A stretch of DNA of 6,592 bases from Elusimicrobiota bacterium. GTDB lineage: Bacteria > Elusimicrobiota > Elusimicrobia > UBA1565 > UBA9628. Of the stretch, positions 1 to 6,592 are shown piece after piece. The DNA lies in the NCBI GenBank assembly GCA_023700845.1, contig JAMPYD010000112.1, positions 1-6,592 of the forward strand, written 5' to 3'. The notes under the pieces were generated by a model. It did no database searches and had not been told where the DNA came from. It was given only the letters and a program-made list of their open reading frames with translations. The number at the start of each line of letters is the position of its first letter. The stretch's first letter is position 1. The position numbers and the translations under genes are program-made.

Positions 1-40
1 AGGTCGATCCCCCTCCCCGGCCCGTATCAGCGTTGCGAGT

Positions 41-1390
41 CTAGCTGTACTTCGAGACGACCATCGCGCCGCCCATCCCGCCGCCCGCGCACGCCGCGAG
101 CATGCCGTGCTTGCCCTTCGGGTTGTTCTTGAGCGCGTGCACCAAATTGAGCATCAGGCGCGCGCCGGTGGCGCCGAGAGGATGGCCGACCGCCAGCGAG
201 CCGCCGTTGGGGTTGAGCGCGCCGGACTTGTTCTTGGCCTCCCAGTCGTGGCCGAACTTGTCCTTGCCGAGCTTGAAGATGGAGAGCACGGTCGCGGCGA
301 AAGGCTCGTGCAGCTCGATCTGGTCGAGCTCCTCGAACTTGACGCCCGCGCGCTTGAGCGCCGTCGGGGCGGCCAGGGCCGGGGAGACGCCCATGTGCGC
401 GGGGTTGTTGCCCTCGAAGCCCCAGCCCTTGAGCTCGGCGAGGATCTCGAGGCCGAGCTCCTTGGCCTTCTTCGCGGTGGTGACGACGACGGCGGCGGCG
501 CCGTCGGAGCGGCCGCAGGAGTTGAACAAGGTGACCGTGCCCTTGGCGCCTTCCTGATAGGTCTTGCCCTCGAGGAACGCGGCGTTGTCCTCGTAGAACT
601 TCTTCATCGGGTAGGCGGAGTTGTCGAACGCGGCCGGGGCCTTGGCGAACATCTGGGGCTTGTCGACGAGGTCCTCGCGCAGGAAGGGGTACTCGTCCTT
701 CTCGAGGACCGCCGCCCCGTTGCGCACGACGGGGACGACGCTCGAGCCGAAGAAGCCGGCCTTCCAGCCGGCGAGGGTGCGGCGGAAGCTCTCGCGCGCG
801 TACTCGTCCTGCTCGGCGCGGCCGACGCCGTAGATCTGGGCGCAGACCTCCGCGGTCGCCGCCATGTTGATGTGCTTGACGGGATCGGTCAGGCCCTGCT
901 CCATCGCGTCGCAGACCTGCACGTCGGGGGCGGCCAGCAGCTCGGCCCACTTCTCCTTGACGACCGTCAGCGAGCGCAGCGGCTTGGCGGCGCGGCTGCC
1001 GTCGATCGAATAGGGCATGCGCGACATGACCTCGACGCCGCCGGCCAGGTACACCTCGCCCTCGCCGGCCATGATGAAGCGGGCGGCCGAGGCGATCGCC
1101 TCGATCGAGGAGACGCAGTTGTTCTGCACGGTGACGGCCTGGACCCGCTCGGGCAGCCCGGCGTTGAGCGCGGCGACGCGGGCGATGTTCGGCGCGGAGA
1201 AGGACTGGCCGACCCAGCCGACGATGACGCCGTCGACGGCGTCCTTCTTGAGGCCGGATTTCGACAGGGCGCCCGCGATCGCGTCCACCATGAGGTCCTC
1301 GGGCTTGATGCCGGACAGCGACCGGGAGATGTGGCCGATCGCCGTGCGGGCTCCGCCGGCGATGACGATGGTCTCGGATTTCGCGTTCAT
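41..1390 (-). CDS. Thiolase, FadI/HADHB-like acetyl-CoA C-acyltransferase
   Basis: Predicted 449-aa cytosolic thiolase. The family cleaves 3-ketoacyl-CoA with CoA into acetyl-CoA plus a shortened acyl-CoA, or runs the reverse condensation. Seen: nucleophile Cys92 in QNNCVSS, AGGVEVMSR at 116-124, His361 in HEPFAA, NPNGGSLAVGHPLGATG with His403, and Cys434 in ACAGGGMGG. The HExF form of the third motif (instead of NEAF), the NPNGGS block and a length about 50 aa above the 390-400 aa PcaF/AtoB class place it near FadI or the trifunctional-enzyme beta subunit; the extra length lies mainly in the loop domain, about residues 130-280. Start: an ATG at 1390 with GGAGGA 7 nt upstream; an in-frame TTG at 1408 lies upstream of that ribosome site and is rejected. 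The stop is TAG. Oddities: Pro instead of Ala in HEPF, and NSCGRSDGA where NS.. TDGA is usual. It diverges from the six-gene operon; no FadJ-like partner is visible. Family very sure, substrate unknown. Confidence 0.93.
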   Translation of the reverse strand: MNAKSETIVIAGGARTAIGHISRSLSGIKPEDLMVDAIAGALSKSGLKKDAVDGVIVGWVGQSFSAPNIARVAALNAGLPERVQAVTVQNNCVSSIEAIASAARFIMAGEGEVYLAGGVEVMSRMPYSIDGSRAAKPLRSLTVVKEKWAELLAAPDVQVCDAMEQGLTDPVKHINMAATAEVCAQIYGVGRAEQDEYARESFRRTLAGWKAGFFGSSVVPVVRNGAAVLEKDEYPFLREDLVDKPQMFAKAPAAFDNSAYPMKKFYEDNAAFLEGKTYQEGAKGTVTLFNSCGRSDGAAAVVVTTAKKAKELGLEILAELKGWGFEGNNPAHMGVSPALAAPTALKRAGVKFEELDQIELHEPFAATVLSIFKLGKDKFGHDWEAKNKSGALNPNGGSLAVGHPLGATGARLMLNLVHALKNNPKGKHGMLAACAGGGMGGAMVVSKYS

Positions 1391-1397
1391 AAAGGTG

Positions 1398-1403
1398 TCC
1401 TCC
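1398..1403 (-). promoter_or_regulatory. Shine-Dalgarno site of the minus-strand thiolase
   Basis: Read on the minus strand this is GGAGGA, 7 nt before the ATG at 1390. It decides the start codon: the in-frame TTG at 1408 would place this site inside the coding region. Confidence 0.8.
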
Positions 1404-1426
1404 GTCAAAAGTGAGTGCTTCGGAAC

Positions 1427-1432
1427 ATCATA
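1427..1432 (-). promoter_or_regulatory. Candidate -10 box for the minus-strand thiolase
   Basis: The minus strand reads TATGAT here, one mismatch from TATAAT. It would start transcription near 1420 and leave a leader of about 30 nt carrying the GGAGGA ribosome site. No convincing -35 hexamer is visible at the usual spacing. TATTAT at 1433-1438 is an alternative. The site sits in the only AT-rich island between the divergent genes, which supports a promoter role but not the exact hexamer. Confidence 0.4.
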
Positions 1433-1436
1433 TAAT
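1431..1436 (+). promoter_or_regulatory. -10 box of the plus-strand operon, next to the start codon
   Basis: A perfect TATAAT in otherwise GC-rich DNA, ending 7 nt before the TTG at 1444. Standard -10 to start-site spacing puts the first transcribed base at or within a base or two of that TTG, which implies a leaderless mRNA. The expected -35 position (about 1408-1413, AAAGTG) does not match the consensus, and there is no extended TG motif. The box overlaps the candidate minus-strand -10 by two bases. Confidence 0.6.
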
Positions 1437-1443
1437 AACGGCC

Positions 1444-2769
1444 TTGAAGCGGCTGATATTCGTCGCCAGCCATGTCGGCTATCCCATGGACCGCACGCCC
1501 CTGGGCGGCGGAGCCATGGTGGGCCTGCAGCTGGTCAAGCATTGGAAGCCGGACCCCGCGTCCTGGACCTTGACCGTGCTCGGCTCCGGCCCCGAGGCGC
1601 CGGTCGGCGGCTGCGACTACCATCGCCTCGCGGAGCGGCCCGAGGGCCTCGTCGACCTGGGCGAGCTCGACTACGCGCGCTTCTGCCGCGAGTTCGAGAC
1701 GGAGACGACGGAGTGGATCCTGGAGCGGCGCAAGGAGTTCCGGCCGCAGGACACCGTCGTCGTCGTCAACGACGTCTCCGAGGGGCCGGCGCTGGCGCGG
1801 CTCGCCGAGGCGGGCTATCCGATCCTCTCGATCTGGCACGTCGACGTGGTGGATTACTTCAACAAGCTCTACCTGCGCCGCATCGTGGCGCCCGAGCGCC
1901 TCACCCGGCTTCACGAGCGCATGCGCCAGATCGGCGCCGACTGGATACTGCCCGACGTCCTCGATCTCGTCTTCGAGAAGCAGCGGGAGACCGTCTATCA
2001 TTCCCAGCGCATGATCGTGCCCTCGCGCGCGATGGCCGATACCTTGATGCGCTGCTACGGCGACCTCGTGGGCTACGAGGAGCTGTCCCGCCGCATCGCC
2101 GTCGTCCCCTGGGGGGTGTGGTCGGAGCAGCCGGGCCCCGCGGACGAGAACCGCGCCAACGAGCTGCGCGAGTACCACGAGATCACGGACGAGACGACGG
2201 TGCTGATGACCTTGTCGAGGATCTCGCCGGAGAAAGGCGTGCATCTGCTTTTGGAGGCATTACGCCTGCTTGAGGTGAACGGAAAAATAACCGGTAAAGA
2301 TATGCGGCTGTTCATCTGCGGGGAGCCGGCGTTCATGATGGGCCAGGCCTACGGCCGCAAGGTGCGAGCCGCCGCGGCGAAGCTCAAGCAAGTGAAGGTC
2401 GTGTTTCCCGGCTACTTGGATGCGGCCGCCAAACGGGCTTATTTTCAGCTCGGAAACCTGTTCGTGTCCCCGTCCATCCATGAAAGCTACGGCCTGAACG
2501 TCGTCGAGGCCATGCACGCGGGCCTGCCGGTGCTCGCGAGCGACCACTACGGCGTGCGGGACACCCTGCCGCCCGACGCCGGGCGCCTCGTCCACTATCC
2601 GTCGCCGAAGAAGGCGCCGCCGCTGCTGGCGGCCGCGCTCGAGGTCATGATCGCCGACCGGGCGAAGCTCAAGAAGATGGGCGAGGCCGCCCGCGAGGCC
2701 GCCTCCGCGATGCCGTTTTCCGCGGCGGCCGACGCCGTGCGCCTGGCCGCGCTGGGGCTGATCAAATGA
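1444..2769 (+). CDS. GT4-family glycosyltransferase
   Basis: Predicted 441-aa retaining GT-B glycosyltransferase of the GT4 (glycosyl transferases group 1) type, which moves a sugar from a nucleotide-sugar to a glycan, lipid or protein acceptor. Seen: N-terminal beta strand KRLIFVASH then GGGAMVG at 21-27 (the Gly-rich loop near the acceptor/donor cleft), IVPS at 191-194, VPWGV at 221-225, LSRISPEKG at 257-265 opening the C-terminal Rossmann domain, and the EX7E motif with Glu347 and Glu355 in HESYGLNVVEAMHAGLPV. No signal peptide or membrane segment is evident, so it is cytosolic or peripheral. Start: the TTG at 1444 gives a clean start at the first beta strand; it has no ribosome site but lies 7 nt after TATAAT, suggesting leaderless translation. 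A GTG at 1411 would run through the promoter. The stop overlaps the next start by 4 nt (ATGA). A patch around 2241-2460 has unusually AT-rich codons. Sugar and acceptor cannot be named. Confidence 0.9.
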   Translation: MKRLIFVASHVGYPMDRTPLGGGAMVGLQLVKHWKPDPASWTLTVLGSGPEAPVGGCDYHRLAERPEGLVDLGELDYARFCREFETETTEWILERRKEFRPQDTVVVVNDVSEGPALARLAEAGYPILSIWHVDVVDYFNKLYLRRIVAPERLTRLHERMRQIGADWILPDVLDLVFEKQRETVYHSQRMIVPSRAMADTLMRCYGDLVGYEELSRRIAVVPWGVWSEQPGPADENRANELREYHEITDETTVLMTLSRISPEKGVHLLLEALRLLEVNGKITGKDMRLFICGEPAFMMGQAYGRKVRAAAAKLKQVKVVFPGYLDAAAKRAYFQLGNLFVSPSIHESYGLNVVEAMHAGLPVLASDHYGVRDTLPPDAGRLVHYPSPKKAPPLLAAALEVMIADRAKLKKMGEAAREAASAMPFSAAADAVRLAALGLIK

Positions 2770-3158
2770 AGCCCGGATTGCGCGTCGGCATCACCGTGGA
2801 CCTGCCCGCCCGCGTGGAGCGGCACATGAAGCCGCATCTCGAGGGGCTCGTGCGCCATCCGCTGTACGCGACCTGGGCGATGGTCTATCACATGGAGACC
2901 GCGGCGCGCATGCTGCTCGCGCCCTATCTCGACGCGGACGAGGAGGCCGTCGGCGGCGCCGTGCTCGTCAAGCACCTGCGGCCCGCCCGCGTCGGCGCGC
3001 CGCTGCACGTCTTCGCGAAGCTGGTCAAGATCAAGGGCCCGCGCGTCTTCGCGCGCACCGAGGTCCACAGCCGCGGCCGCAAGATCGGCGAGGGCTCGGT
3101 GCTGCAGGTCGTCATGAGCCGGGCCCGCTTCGCCAAGCTCATCCAGGAGGCGCGTTGA
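2766..3158 (+). CDS. FlK-like hot-dog acyl-CoA thioesterase
   Basis: Predicted 130-aa single-domain hot-dog protein resembling the fluoroacetyl-CoA thioesterase (FlK) family, whose members hydrolyse an acyl-CoA to the acid and CoA. Seen: YATWAMVYHMETAA at 34-47, VGGAVLVKHLRPARVG at 62-77 and IGEGS at 107-111. Compared from memory with Streptomyces cattleya FlK (Thr42, Glu50, His76), this protein has Thr36, Glu44 and His70, the same spacings of 8 and 26 residues, so the catalytic set appears complete. The FlK lid residues Phe33 and Phe36 would correspond to Gly27 and Arg30, so specificity for fluoroacetyl-CoA is unlikely. The length is typical. It starts in an ATGA overlap with the glycosyltransferase stop, and its own stop TGA shares one base with the next ATG, so its expression is coupled on both sides. 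The substrate is unknown; a short or polar acyl-CoA related to the downstream thiolase is an inference. Confidence 0.82.
   Translation: MKPGLRVGITVDLPARVERHMKPHLEGLVRHPLYATWAMVYHMETAARMLLAPYLDADEEAVGGAVLVKHLRPARVGAPLHVFAKLVKIKGPRVFARTEVHSRGRKIGEGSVLQVVMSRARFAKLIQEAR
3145..3150 (+). promoter_or_regulatory. Shine-Dalgarno site deciding the 4HBT thioesterase start
   Basis: AGGAGG lies 7 nt before the ATG at 3158, inside the end of the upstream thioesterase gene. It favours this ATG over the in-frame TTG at 3155 directly before it. Confidence 0.75.
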
Positions 3159-3557
3159 TGGAAGGATACCGGCTGGTCAGCGAGGTTCCCGTGCGCTTCT
3201 CGGACACGGACGGCCTCGGCCACGTGAACAACGCGAACTACCTGAGCTTCCTCGAGGTCGCGCGCGTCGACTACCTGCGCGCGGTGTTCGGCCTGACGAA
3301 GATCGAAGAGTTCGGGATCATCGTCGCCCGCATCGAGATCGACTACAAGAGCCCCGTCCTGCACCACGAGAAGCTGCTCGTCGGCTGCCGCGTCTCGGAG
3401 ATCGGCGGGGCCAGCATCACGATGGAGTACCGGATCGAGGACAAGGCCACCGGCCGCCTCGTCGCGCGGGCGAAGTCGGTGGCGGTGTCGTTCGACTACG
3501 CCCTCAACCGCCCCGTGCGCGTGACCGACGAGTGGCGCAAGAAGATGGAGGATTTCG

Positions 3558-3571
<14 letters not shown>
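3158..3571 (+). CDS. 4HBT/YbgC-FadM-like acyl-CoA thioesterase
   Basis: Predicted 137-aa hot-dog thioesterase of the 4-hydroxybenzoyl-CoA thioesterase class (YbgC/FadM type), which hydrolyses acyl-CoA or sometimes acyl-ACP thioesters, normally as a dimer or tetramer in the cytosol. Seen: the signature VRFSDTDGLGHVNNANY at 12-28, with Asp18 matching the catalytic Asp17/18 of Pseudomonas 4HBT and E. coli YbgC, followed by FLEVAR at 31-36 on the central helix; later strands include IEIDYKSPV at 59-67 and AKSVAVSFD at 105-113. The length is normal for the family. The start at 3158 is set by AGGAGG 7 nt upstream and overlaps the previous stop by one base (TGATG). Its 3' end overlaps the following thiolase by 14 nt. 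FadM of E. coli acts on long-chain and 3-keto acyl-CoAs, so a role in releasing the product of the neighbouring thiolase is a reasonable inference. The substrate is not proven by the sequence. Confidence 0.9.
3547..3551 (+). promoter_or_regulatory. Shine-Dalgarno site of the plus-strand thiolase
   Basis: GGAGG lies 6 nt before the ATG at 3558, inside the 3' end of the thioesterase gene. It supports a thiolase start that overlaps the thioesterase by 14 nt. Confidence 0.75.
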
Positions 3572-4763
<1,192 letters not shown>

Positions 4764-4767
4764 AACC

Positions 4768-5460
4768 ATGCTCGTGCTGTCCCGCGACGGGGCCTGGCTG
4801 TCCCGCCTCGAGAATCTGGCCGAGCGCGGCGGCTGGCCGTTCGAGGCGCGCGCCGCCCTCCCTTCCCCCGGGCGCACGCCGCCGCCGGAGCGCGCCCTCG
4901 CCGTCCTCGACCGCGCCCTCGCCGGCGGGGCGCCCGCCAAGGCCGTGTCGGTCCTGCGCGCGCTGTACCCGGGCGTGGCGATCGTCCTGTCCGTCGACGC
5001 GAGCGAGATGGATTACGCCGGGGCGGCGGCCGCCGTGTCCTGCGGCGCCGACGAGGTGGTCGGCAAGGCCTGGACCGACGCGAAGCTGTCGCAGCGCCTC
5101 GCCATCCTGCGCGACCGCTCGCTGTTTTCGCAGACGCGGATCAGCGCGGACGGCGCGCTCAAGGCGGAGCGGCGCGCGCATCGCGTCCACGTCAAGGCGC
5201 GCGGGGGCTGGAAGGAGGTCGAGCTCGACGCGGGCGGCTTCGCGCTCCTGTGGCGCCTCCTCGAGCGCGAGGGCGAGAGCGTCTCCCGCGCGGAGCTGGG
5301 CCAGGCGCTCGCCTCCGCGACCGGCCGTGAGCGCGAGTCCGCAACCGTGACGCGCCGCCTCGCGGCGCTCAAGAAGGCGCTGGCGCGGTGGCCCGGCGCC
5401 GTCGAAACCGCGCGCGGCGGCCTCTACCGCCTCGCGTCGCCGCGGCGGAGGGAGGCATGA
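4768..5460 (+). CDS. Atypical response regulator: receiver-like plus OmpR-type winged helix
   Basis: Predicted 230-aa protein. The C-terminal part (about 137-222) fits an OmpR/PhoB DNA-binding winged helix: VELDAGGFALLWRLL, then SVSRAELGQAL, then a recognition-helix region ESATVTRRLAALKKAL, and a wing ending RGGLYRLA (family form RG.GYRL). The N-terminal part (about 1-115) looks like a receiver fold: strand MLVLSRD, AVLDRAL at 45-51 where Asp48 could be the phospho-acceptor, IVLSVDAS at 72-79, and GADEVVGKAW at 93-102 with Lys100 as the conserved lysine. The acidic pair normally after the first strand is reduced to Asp7 in SRD, so phosphorylation is doubtful. No sensor kinase is present in the window. 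The start at 4768 is 4 nt after the thiolase stop with only a weak, distant GGGAAG; an in-frame start at 4672 would lie deep in the thiolase. The stop overlaps the ferrochelatase start (ATGA). Target genes are unknown. Confidence 0.72.
   Translation: MLVLSRDGAWLSRLENLAERGGWPFEARAALPSPGRTPPPERALAVLDRALAGGAPAKAVSVLRALYPGVAIVLSVDASEMDYAGAAAAVSCGADEVVGKAWTDAKLSQRLAILRDRSLFSQTRISADGALKAERRAHRVHVKARGGWKEVELDAGGFALLWRLLEREGESVSRAELGQALASATGRERESATVTRRLAALKKALARWPGAVETARGGLYRLASPRRREA
5447..5455 (+). promoter_or_regulatory. Doubled Shine-Dalgarno site of the ferrochelatase
   Basis: GGAGGGAGG contains two overlapping GGAGG cores within the regulator's last codons. The first core lies 5 nt from the ATG at 5457, a workable spacing; the second is only 1 nt away and is probably not used. 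It supports the 5457 start over the upstream in-frame ATG at 5388. Confidence 0.65.
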
Positions 5461-6518
5461 CGCCGGCCGACGCGATCCTCTTCGTCTCGTTCGGCGGCCC
5501 CGACAAGCCCGAGGACATCATGCCCTTCCTCGAGATCGTGACCCGCGGACGCGGCATACCGCGCGAACGCCTGGCGGGCGTGGCGGAGCACTACCGACAT
5601 ATCGGCGGCCGGTCCCCGATCAACGAGATCACCCGCCGCCAGGCCGAGGCCCTGCGCGCGGCCCTCGCGAAGGCGGGCGACCGCCGGCCGGTGTACCTCG
5701 GCCAGCGCAACTGGCATCCGTTTCTCGAGGAGACGCTCGCGAAGATGCGCGACGACGGGGTGCGCCGCGCCGCGGGCTTCATCACCGCGCCCTACCGCTC
5801 GGAGGCGAGCCTGGAGCGCTACGTGTCCGCCGTCGAGGCCGCGCGCGCGAAGGTCGGCGCCGGCGCGCCGGCCGTCGAGTTCGTCGGTCCGTGGTTCGAC
5901 CACCCGTCCTTCATCGACGCGATCGTCGCCCGGGCCCGAGAGAAGGAGTTTCCCGCCGGCGCCGAATGGGTGTTCACCGCCCATTCGATCCCGTGCGCGA
6001 TGGCGAAGGAATCGGCCTACGTGTCCGAGCTGCGCGAGACCGCGTCTCTCGCCGCCGCGGCCCTCGGCCTCAAGTCCTGGCGCCTGGCCTACACCAGCCG
6101 CAGCGGCGACCCGCGCTCGGCGTGGCTCGAGCCCGACATCTCCAGGGTGATCGGCGACGCCGCCGCGCTCGGCGCGCGCGACATGGTCCTGATCCCGATC
6201 GGCTTCGTCGCCGACCACGTCGAGGTGCTCTACGACCTCGACGTCGAGGCGAAGGCCGCGGCCGACGCCGCCGGGGTGCGCCTGCACCGCGCCGAGACGG
6301 TCGGCGAGCACCCGTCGTTCATCGCGATGATCGCCGATCTCGTGCGCCCGGACGCGCCGCCGGGAGGAGAGCTCTGCGTGAGCTCGGAGTCGACGCGCTT
6401 CCGGGACGGCCGGACCGCGGCGAAGGCCGGCGAGACATCTCCCGTCTGCTACTGCTTCCCCGGCGAGCCGAATCCGCCCTGCGCCCGCCCCGCCCCGCAG
6501 AGGCCCAAGCCCGCCTAG
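5457..6518 (+). CDS. hemH: Ferrochelatase (protoporphyrin or coproporphyrin type)
   Basis: Predicted 353-aa ferrochelatase, which inserts Fe(II) into a porphyrin in the last or next-to-last step of haem synthesis. Seen: VSFGGPDKPEDIMPFLE at 10-26, VTRGRGIP at 28-35, AEHYRHIGGRSPIN at 43-56, catalytic His176 in FTAHSIP, TSRSGDPRSAWLEPD at 213-227, and Glu256 in IGFVADHVEVLYDLD. The N-terminal segment resembles actinobacterial ferrochelatases, which use coproporphyrin, but residue 16 is Asp rather than the Tyr of the Bacillus enzyme; substrate choice is open. No transmembrane anchor is seen. Compared with the compact 310-aa Bacillus form there is a C-terminal extension carrying Cys307, Cys331, Cys333 and Cys342, a possible [2Fe-2S] site; the only other cysteine is Cys180. 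Start: ATG in an ATGA overlap with the regulator, behind a doubled GGAGG at 5447-5455; a longer Arg-rich reading from 5388 is rejected. No other haem gene is in view. Confidence 0.95.
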   Translation: MTPADAILFVSFGGPDKPEDIMPFLEIVTRGRGIPRERLAGVAEHYRHIGGRSPINEITRRQAEALRAALAKAGDRRPVYLGQRNWHPFLEETLAKMRDDGVRRAAGFITAPYRSEASLERYVSAVEAARAKVGAGAPAVEFVGPWFDHPSFIDAIVARAREKEFPAGAEWVFTAHSIPCAMAKESAYVSELRETASLAAAALGLKSWRLAYTSRSGDPRSAWLEPDISRVIGDAAALGARDMVLIPIGFVADHVEVLYDLDVEAKAAADAAGVRLHRAETVGEHPSFIAMIADLVRPDAPPGGELCVSSESTRFRDGRTAAKAGETSPVCYCFPGEPNPPCARPAPQRPKPA

Positions 6519-6574
6519 GCACATCGGCGTCGCCGGGGTGCCGGATGACCCTTCCGCCGCCCTCCTCCCGCGCT

Positions 6575-6580
6575 CATAAT
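6575..6580 (+). promoter_or_regulatory. Candidate -10 box and possible leaderless start of a next gene
   Basis: CATAAT, one mismatch from TATAAT, is followed after 6 nt by a GTG at 6587-6589, copying the TATAAT-to-TTG layout at 1431-1446. The ATG at 6579 cannot be a start because its frame closes after three codons (TGA at 6588). The window ends three bases after the GTG, so no protein can be judged. The rest of 6519-6592 shows no clear terminator; an imperfect hairpin is possible at 6522-6547 but has no T tract. Confidence 0.35.
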
Positions 6581-6592
6581 GAAGGCGTGAGA

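Noticed and set aside
107..1414. Long plus-strand open frame opposite the minus-strand thiolase
   Set aside because: Its product is a low-complexity Arg/Gly/Leu/Asp-rich protein without domain motifs. It lies exactly antisense to a gene with every thiolase motif; such frames are expected in GC-rich DNA.
1416..1426. TTCGGAA-centred inverted repeat as an operator in the divergent spacer
   Set aside because: Only three base pairs around one central base are symmetrical and the flanks do not continue the symmetry, so chance is the simpler explanation.
1411..1443. Upstream GTG start for the glycosyltransferase, adding 11 residues
   Set aside because: It has no ribosome site, would translate through the perfect TATAAT, and adds residues before the natural first beta strand.
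1405..2244. 279-codon minus-strand open frame opposite the glycosyltransferase
   Set aside because: No domain is recognisable, and it would begin inside the conserved GT4 core region and run through the divergent promoter.
2766..3158. Fluoroacetate-resistance gene
   Set aside because: The catalytic residues match FlK, but the phenylalanine lid associated with fluoroacetyl-CoA discrimination is absent and no fluorometabolite gene is nearby.
5388..5456. Upstream in-frame ATG extending ferrochelatase by 23 residues
   Set aside because: The extension is Arg/Pro-rich, overlaps the regulator by 73 nt and ignores the GGAGGGAGG site. Ferrochelatases begin close to the VSFGGP strand.
5424..6524. 366-codon minus-strand open frame opposite ferrochelatase
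   Set aside because: No family motif and a biased composition. The opposite strand carries a complete ferrochelatase with its catalytic His and Glu.
6522..6547. Terminator hairpin after ferrochelatase
   Set aside because: The arms CATCGGC and GCCGGATG pair only with a bulge and an 11-nt loop, and no T tract follows. A factor-independent terminator is not supported.

Overview
This is a GC-rich, gene-dense bacterial stretch: seven protein genes and no RNA gene, mobile element, CRISPR array or long repeat that I can see. Strong Shine-Dalgarno sequences, 1 to 14 nt gene overlaps and a ferrochelatase point to a Bacterium. The phylum cannot be fixed from the sequence alone. The ferrochelatase N-terminus resembles the actinobacterial/deltaproteobacterial type, and the overall style fits a high-GC uncultured lineage; Elusimicrobiota or a myxobacterium-like group would be guesses.

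Layout. On the minus strand, 41-1390 encodes a long FadI/HADHB-like thiolase (acetyl-CoA C-acyltransferase). A 53-bp divergent promoter region (1391-1443) separates it from a plus-strand set of six closely packed genes that probably forms one operon. In order these are: a GT4-type glycosyltransferase (1444-2769), an FlK-like hot-dog thioesterase (2766-3158), a YbgC/FadM-like 4HBT thioesterase (3158-3571), a PcaF/FadA-type thiolase (3558-4763), a degenerate receiver plus winged-helix regulator (4768-5460) and a ferrochelatase (5457-6518). The junctions are -4, -1, -14, +4 and -4 nt. The last 74 bases hold a likely -10 box and possibly the first codons of another gene.

How the genes may work together. 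Two different thiolases and two different acyl-CoA thioesterases lie within 5 kb, with no dehydrogenase or hydratase among them. The three CoA enzymes at 2766-4763 are translationally interlocked. I infer that the thiolase makes or cleaves a 3-ketoacyl-CoA and that the thioesterases release the acid and CoA. The glycosyltransferase, the regulator and the ferrochelatase have no obvious biochemical link to this, so the operon may simply group housekeeping and envelope functions.

Most interesting points: an apparently leaderless glycosyltransferase start placed directly behind a perfect TATAAT, with a similar arrangement at the window's right end; an FlK-like enzyme that keeps the Thr-Glu-His catalytic set at identical spacing but lacks the phenylalanine lid; a ferrochelatase with a cysteine-bearing C-terminal tail but no internal cysteine ligand of the usual kind; and an orphan receiver-like regulator with a damaged acidic pocket.
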